Part shown: piece after piece, positions 6,302 through 7,392 of the stretch
How the letters are laid out: the number at the start of each line of letters is the position of its first letter
Numbering within the stretch: the first letter of the stretch is position 1
From: an uncultured bacterium
GTDB lineage: Bacteria; Actinomycetota; Coriobacteriia; Coriobacteriales; Eggerthellaceae
Direction of reading: 5' to 3'
Length of the DNA: 7,392 bases
Assembly: GCA_937890835.1 (NCBI GenBank)
Contig: CALADF010000020.1
Coordinates: 1 to 7,392, forward strand
The notes under the pieces: model-generated
The model's database searches: none
Seen by the model: the letters and a program-made list of their open reading frames with translations, nothing else
Told to the model about the DNA's origin: nothing
Made by a program: the position numbers and the translations under genes

Positions 6302-6336
6302 ATGTTGTGTATATAACAACGGACTATATACAACAT
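6302..6336. promoter_or_regulatory. 35-bp dyad upstream of the XRE gene, probable autoregulatory site
   Basis: ATGTTGTGTATA (6302-6313) and TATATACAACAT (6325-6336) are inverted copies matching at 11 of 12 positions, separated by 11 bp. Within it, GTTGT/ACAAC (6304-6308/6316-6320) forms a second, tighter dyad. The arm TATACAACAT (6327-6336) is exactly the right half of the palindrome at 3595 and 6457. The dyad starts 18 bp before the XRE ATG and probably covers its promoter; a weak - strand pair TTGTTA-N17-TAATCT lies there. Confidence 0.6.
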
Positions 6337-6456
6337 TTCAAATTAATCGAAACAGACGAATCGGGGTGCTTCTATCTCGCGTTGTGCCAAACGAAACATG
6401 AAGGGTCTTTGGCTGAAAGATGTCTCGATGCCAAACGACCTTTTGTTTTGCGGTTG

Positions 6457-6477
6457 ATGTGATATTTATACAACATA
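6457..6477 (+). promoter_or_regulatory. Palindromic operator, copy 3 (upstream of loaP)
   Basis: These 21 bases are identical to 3595-3615, in the same orientation relative to the downstream + strand gene. TTGTTT (6443-6448) with TATACA (6467-6472), 18 bp apart, is a weak promoter candidate whose -10 lies inside the palindrome. If it is used, the loaP leader would be over 300 nt. Confidence 0.62.
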
Positions 6478-6799
6478 AATCGCATGGGAAACCAAAGCGT
6501 TAGCTGCGCGTTTCCGAACCGACATAGCTTCCGATGACGGTATCGTCGCTAAGCGCGTATCGCACATTTTGAAGAGGATGAATAGCTGTTTGAGCCCCCG
6601 CAATGGCGGGGGGGGGGTGCCCTCATGGCGCCCTCGTCGCGGCTGTTCGTCCTCTTCTTTTTGTTGCGCAACCTTTTCGGAGCATGTCGGTTGAAACGTC
6701 TCGGGTGCGCCCGGCCTCGAACGGCGGGCTCGCGACCAAGGCGTTAGGCGAGGAATCGGGACATGCGCGATGGCACATCGTGGAAGAAAGGGGGGACGC
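6478..6799 (+). other. Gene-free, hairpin-rich presumptive leader of loaP
   Basis: No open frame here has a plausible ribosome site or recognisable product. Several inverted repeats are visible: GGAAAC (6487-6492) with GTTTCC (6510-6515), stacked after a CAAA bulge on GCG/CGC (6497-6499/6507-6509); GACG-GTAT-CGTC (6536-6547); CCCCCGC-AATG-GCGGGGG (6595-6612); and GTTGCGCAAC (6663-6672). The third is an all-GC 7-bp stem followed by five more G rather than a U-tract, so it is not a standard terminator. AAAGGGGG (6788-6795) is the ribosome site of loaP. The region fits a structured 5' leader, but transcription across it is assumed. Confidence 0.4.
6608..6617 (+). repeat. G10 homopolymer tract upstream of loaP
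   Basis: Ten consecutive G (6608-6617) form the 3' arm and overhang of the GC hairpin 6595-6612, about 180 bp before the loaP start. Tracts of this length are prone to slipped-strand length change. The tract lies outside any gene I support, so an effect would be on leader folding or spacing. A sequencing or assembly error in the run length is also possible. Confidence 0.85.
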
Positions 6800-7392
6800 A
6801 TGGCTGCTCAGTGGTACGTGGCTCAGGTTGTATCGGGCAAGGAGGCATTCACTGCCCGGCTGTGCGAGCGCTTCGTGGGAACTCCTGCTTGCGAGGCGTG
6901 CTTCGCTCCCGAATGCGAGGTCATGTGGAAGACGGGCGGACAGTGGGAGCTCAAACGCAAGCTCTTGTTCCCCGGGTATCTGTTCTTCGTGACCGAAGAC
7001 GTCGACGCGTTGAACGACGAGCTGCGCAAGATTCCCGCGATGGCCCGCCTGCTGGGGTCGTCGTGCGAGGGTGTGGCGTCCGATGCTGCGTCCTCGGCCG
7101 TCACCGACAACGGCACGGTGGTGCGCGGTTGGCGTGAGCGCTCGGCCTTCATGCCCCTTACCGCCGATGAGCGCGATTGGTTTTTGGCCTTCAGCGACGC
7201 GGCGCATGTGGTGCGCATGAGCGAGGGCGTGATAGAGGGCGACACGGTGAAGGTGACGCGCGGACCTCTCATGGGCCGCGAGGGCCTTATTCGCAAGATC
7301 GATCGGCATAAGCGCCGCGCGTATCTGGAAGTGACCATGTTCGGCAGAACCATCCCCGCCAGCGTCGGCTTGGAAATAGTGAGGAAGACGGC
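6800..7392 (+). CDS. loaP: LoaP-type NusG-paralogue antiterminator (3' end beyond window)
   Basis: A specialised NusG paralogue that binds RNA polymerase and suppresses termination in long polysaccharide or secondary-metabolite operons. It is open from ATG 6800 to the window edge (197 codons, no stop), with AAAGGGGG (6788-6795) as ribosome site. The NGN domain (about 4-86) shows QWYVAQVVSGKE, CEACFAPECEVMWK and KRKLLFPGYLFFVTEDVDAL. The KOW part (about 135-195) shows VVRMSEGVIEGDTVKV, GPLMGREGLIRKIDRHKRRA and EVTMFGRTIPASVGLEIV. These are LoaP-like rather than housekeeping NusG or RfaH signatures. Between domains, about residues 87-117 (SSCEGVASDA onward) look like an insertion compared with the compact LoaP linker as I remember it. 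Cys31 and Cys39 flank Cys34. The family match, together with the kinase operon nearby, suggests its target operon lies just downstream. Little of the protein should be missing. Confidence 0.88.
   Translation, partial: MAAQWYVAQVVSGKEAFTARLCERFVGTPACEACFAPECEVMWKTGGQWELKRKLLFPGYLFFVTEDVDALNDELRKIPAMARLLGSSCEGVASDAASSAVTDNGTVVRGWRERSAFMPLTADERDWFLAFSDAAHVVRMSEGVIEGDTVKVTRGPLMGREGLIRKIDRHKRRAYLEVTMFGRTIPASVGLEIVRKT

Noticed and set aside
6386..6438. GCCAAA/TTTGGC inverted repeat and a second GCCAAACGA copy
   Set aside because: The stem is only 6 bp with a 16-nt loop and the direct repeat is 9 bp; too short to separate from chance.
6073..6462. + strand frame of 129 codons over the XRE gene and its upstream region
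   Set aside because: The first half is antisense to the HTH gene, there is no ribosome site, and the part beyond 6285 runs through the 35-bp dyad and has no recognisable domain.
3595..6477. CRISPR array or mobile-element ends as the explanation of the three repeated 21-mers
   Set aside because: The copies are far apart, in mixed orientation and separated by intact genes, with no transposase, target-site duplication or regular spacers; an operator explanation fits better.
6466..6801. - strand frame of 111 codons in the loaP leader
   Set aside because: Pro/Arg-rich, reads through the C10 complement of the G tract as a Pro run, and lacks a supported start; loaP on the + strand explains the adjoining sequence.
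6603..6992. + strand frame beginning at the G tract and overlapping loaP
   Set aside because: Over its second half it is in a different frame from loaP, whose family motifs are unmistakable; its own product is Ser/Arg-rich low complexity.

Overview
The window is GC-rich, with short AT-rich intergenic islands, and looks like a chromosomal segment from a high-GC Gram-positive. Three things point there: a LytR-CpsA-Psr (LCP) protein, a Firmicutes/Actinobacteria-style split system of chain-length protein, tyrosine kinase and PHP-type tyrosine phosphatase, and a LoaP-type NusG paralogue. The mix resembles gut Coriobacteriia (Eggerthellaceae). That assignment is an impression from protein style and composition, not a database match.

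Layout. Positions 1-222 hold a possible terminator of an upstream gene, a good sigma70-like promoter (TTGAAT-N17-TATAGT) and a 21-bp direct repeat. They precede a two-gene, translationally coupled + strand unit: a YtrA-type GntR repressor (223-744) and an eight-TM DUF1648/DUF5808 membrane protein (744-1904). A LCP transferase is read from the - strand (3471-2128) and ends at a strong Rho-independent terminator (2034-2071). It diverges from a tight + strand operon made of a Wzz/YveK-type chain-length protein (3642-4295), a CpsD-like BY-kinase (4306-5148) and a CpsB/CapC PHP phosphatase (5159-5812). The two junctions are 10 bp each. Next come a - strand XRE/HTH regulator (6284-5991), a gene-free stretch of about 515 bp with hairpins and a G10 tract, and the start of loaP (6800 to the window end, 3' end missing).

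How the genes work together. The central part looks like the control end of a cell-surface polysaccharide locus: chain length and export control (Wzz, kinase, phosphatase), attachment of polymer to peptidoglycan (LCP), and processive antitermination of a long operon (LoaP). No glycosyltransferase, flippase or polymerase is present; these probably lie beyond 7392.

The most notable observation is an AT-rich imperfect palindrome, ATGT-N2-TAT-N2-ATA-N2-ACAT. It occurs three times at 19-21 bp identity: in front of the Wzz operon (3595-3615), beyond the 3' end of the XRE gene (5932-5950, inverted) and upstream of loaP (6457-6477). Related half-sites form a 35-bp dyad directly upstream of the XRE gene (6302-6336). 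The simplest reading is that the small XRE protein controls itself, the kinase operon and loaP, which would place an initiation switch above an elongation switch in one polysaccharide locus.
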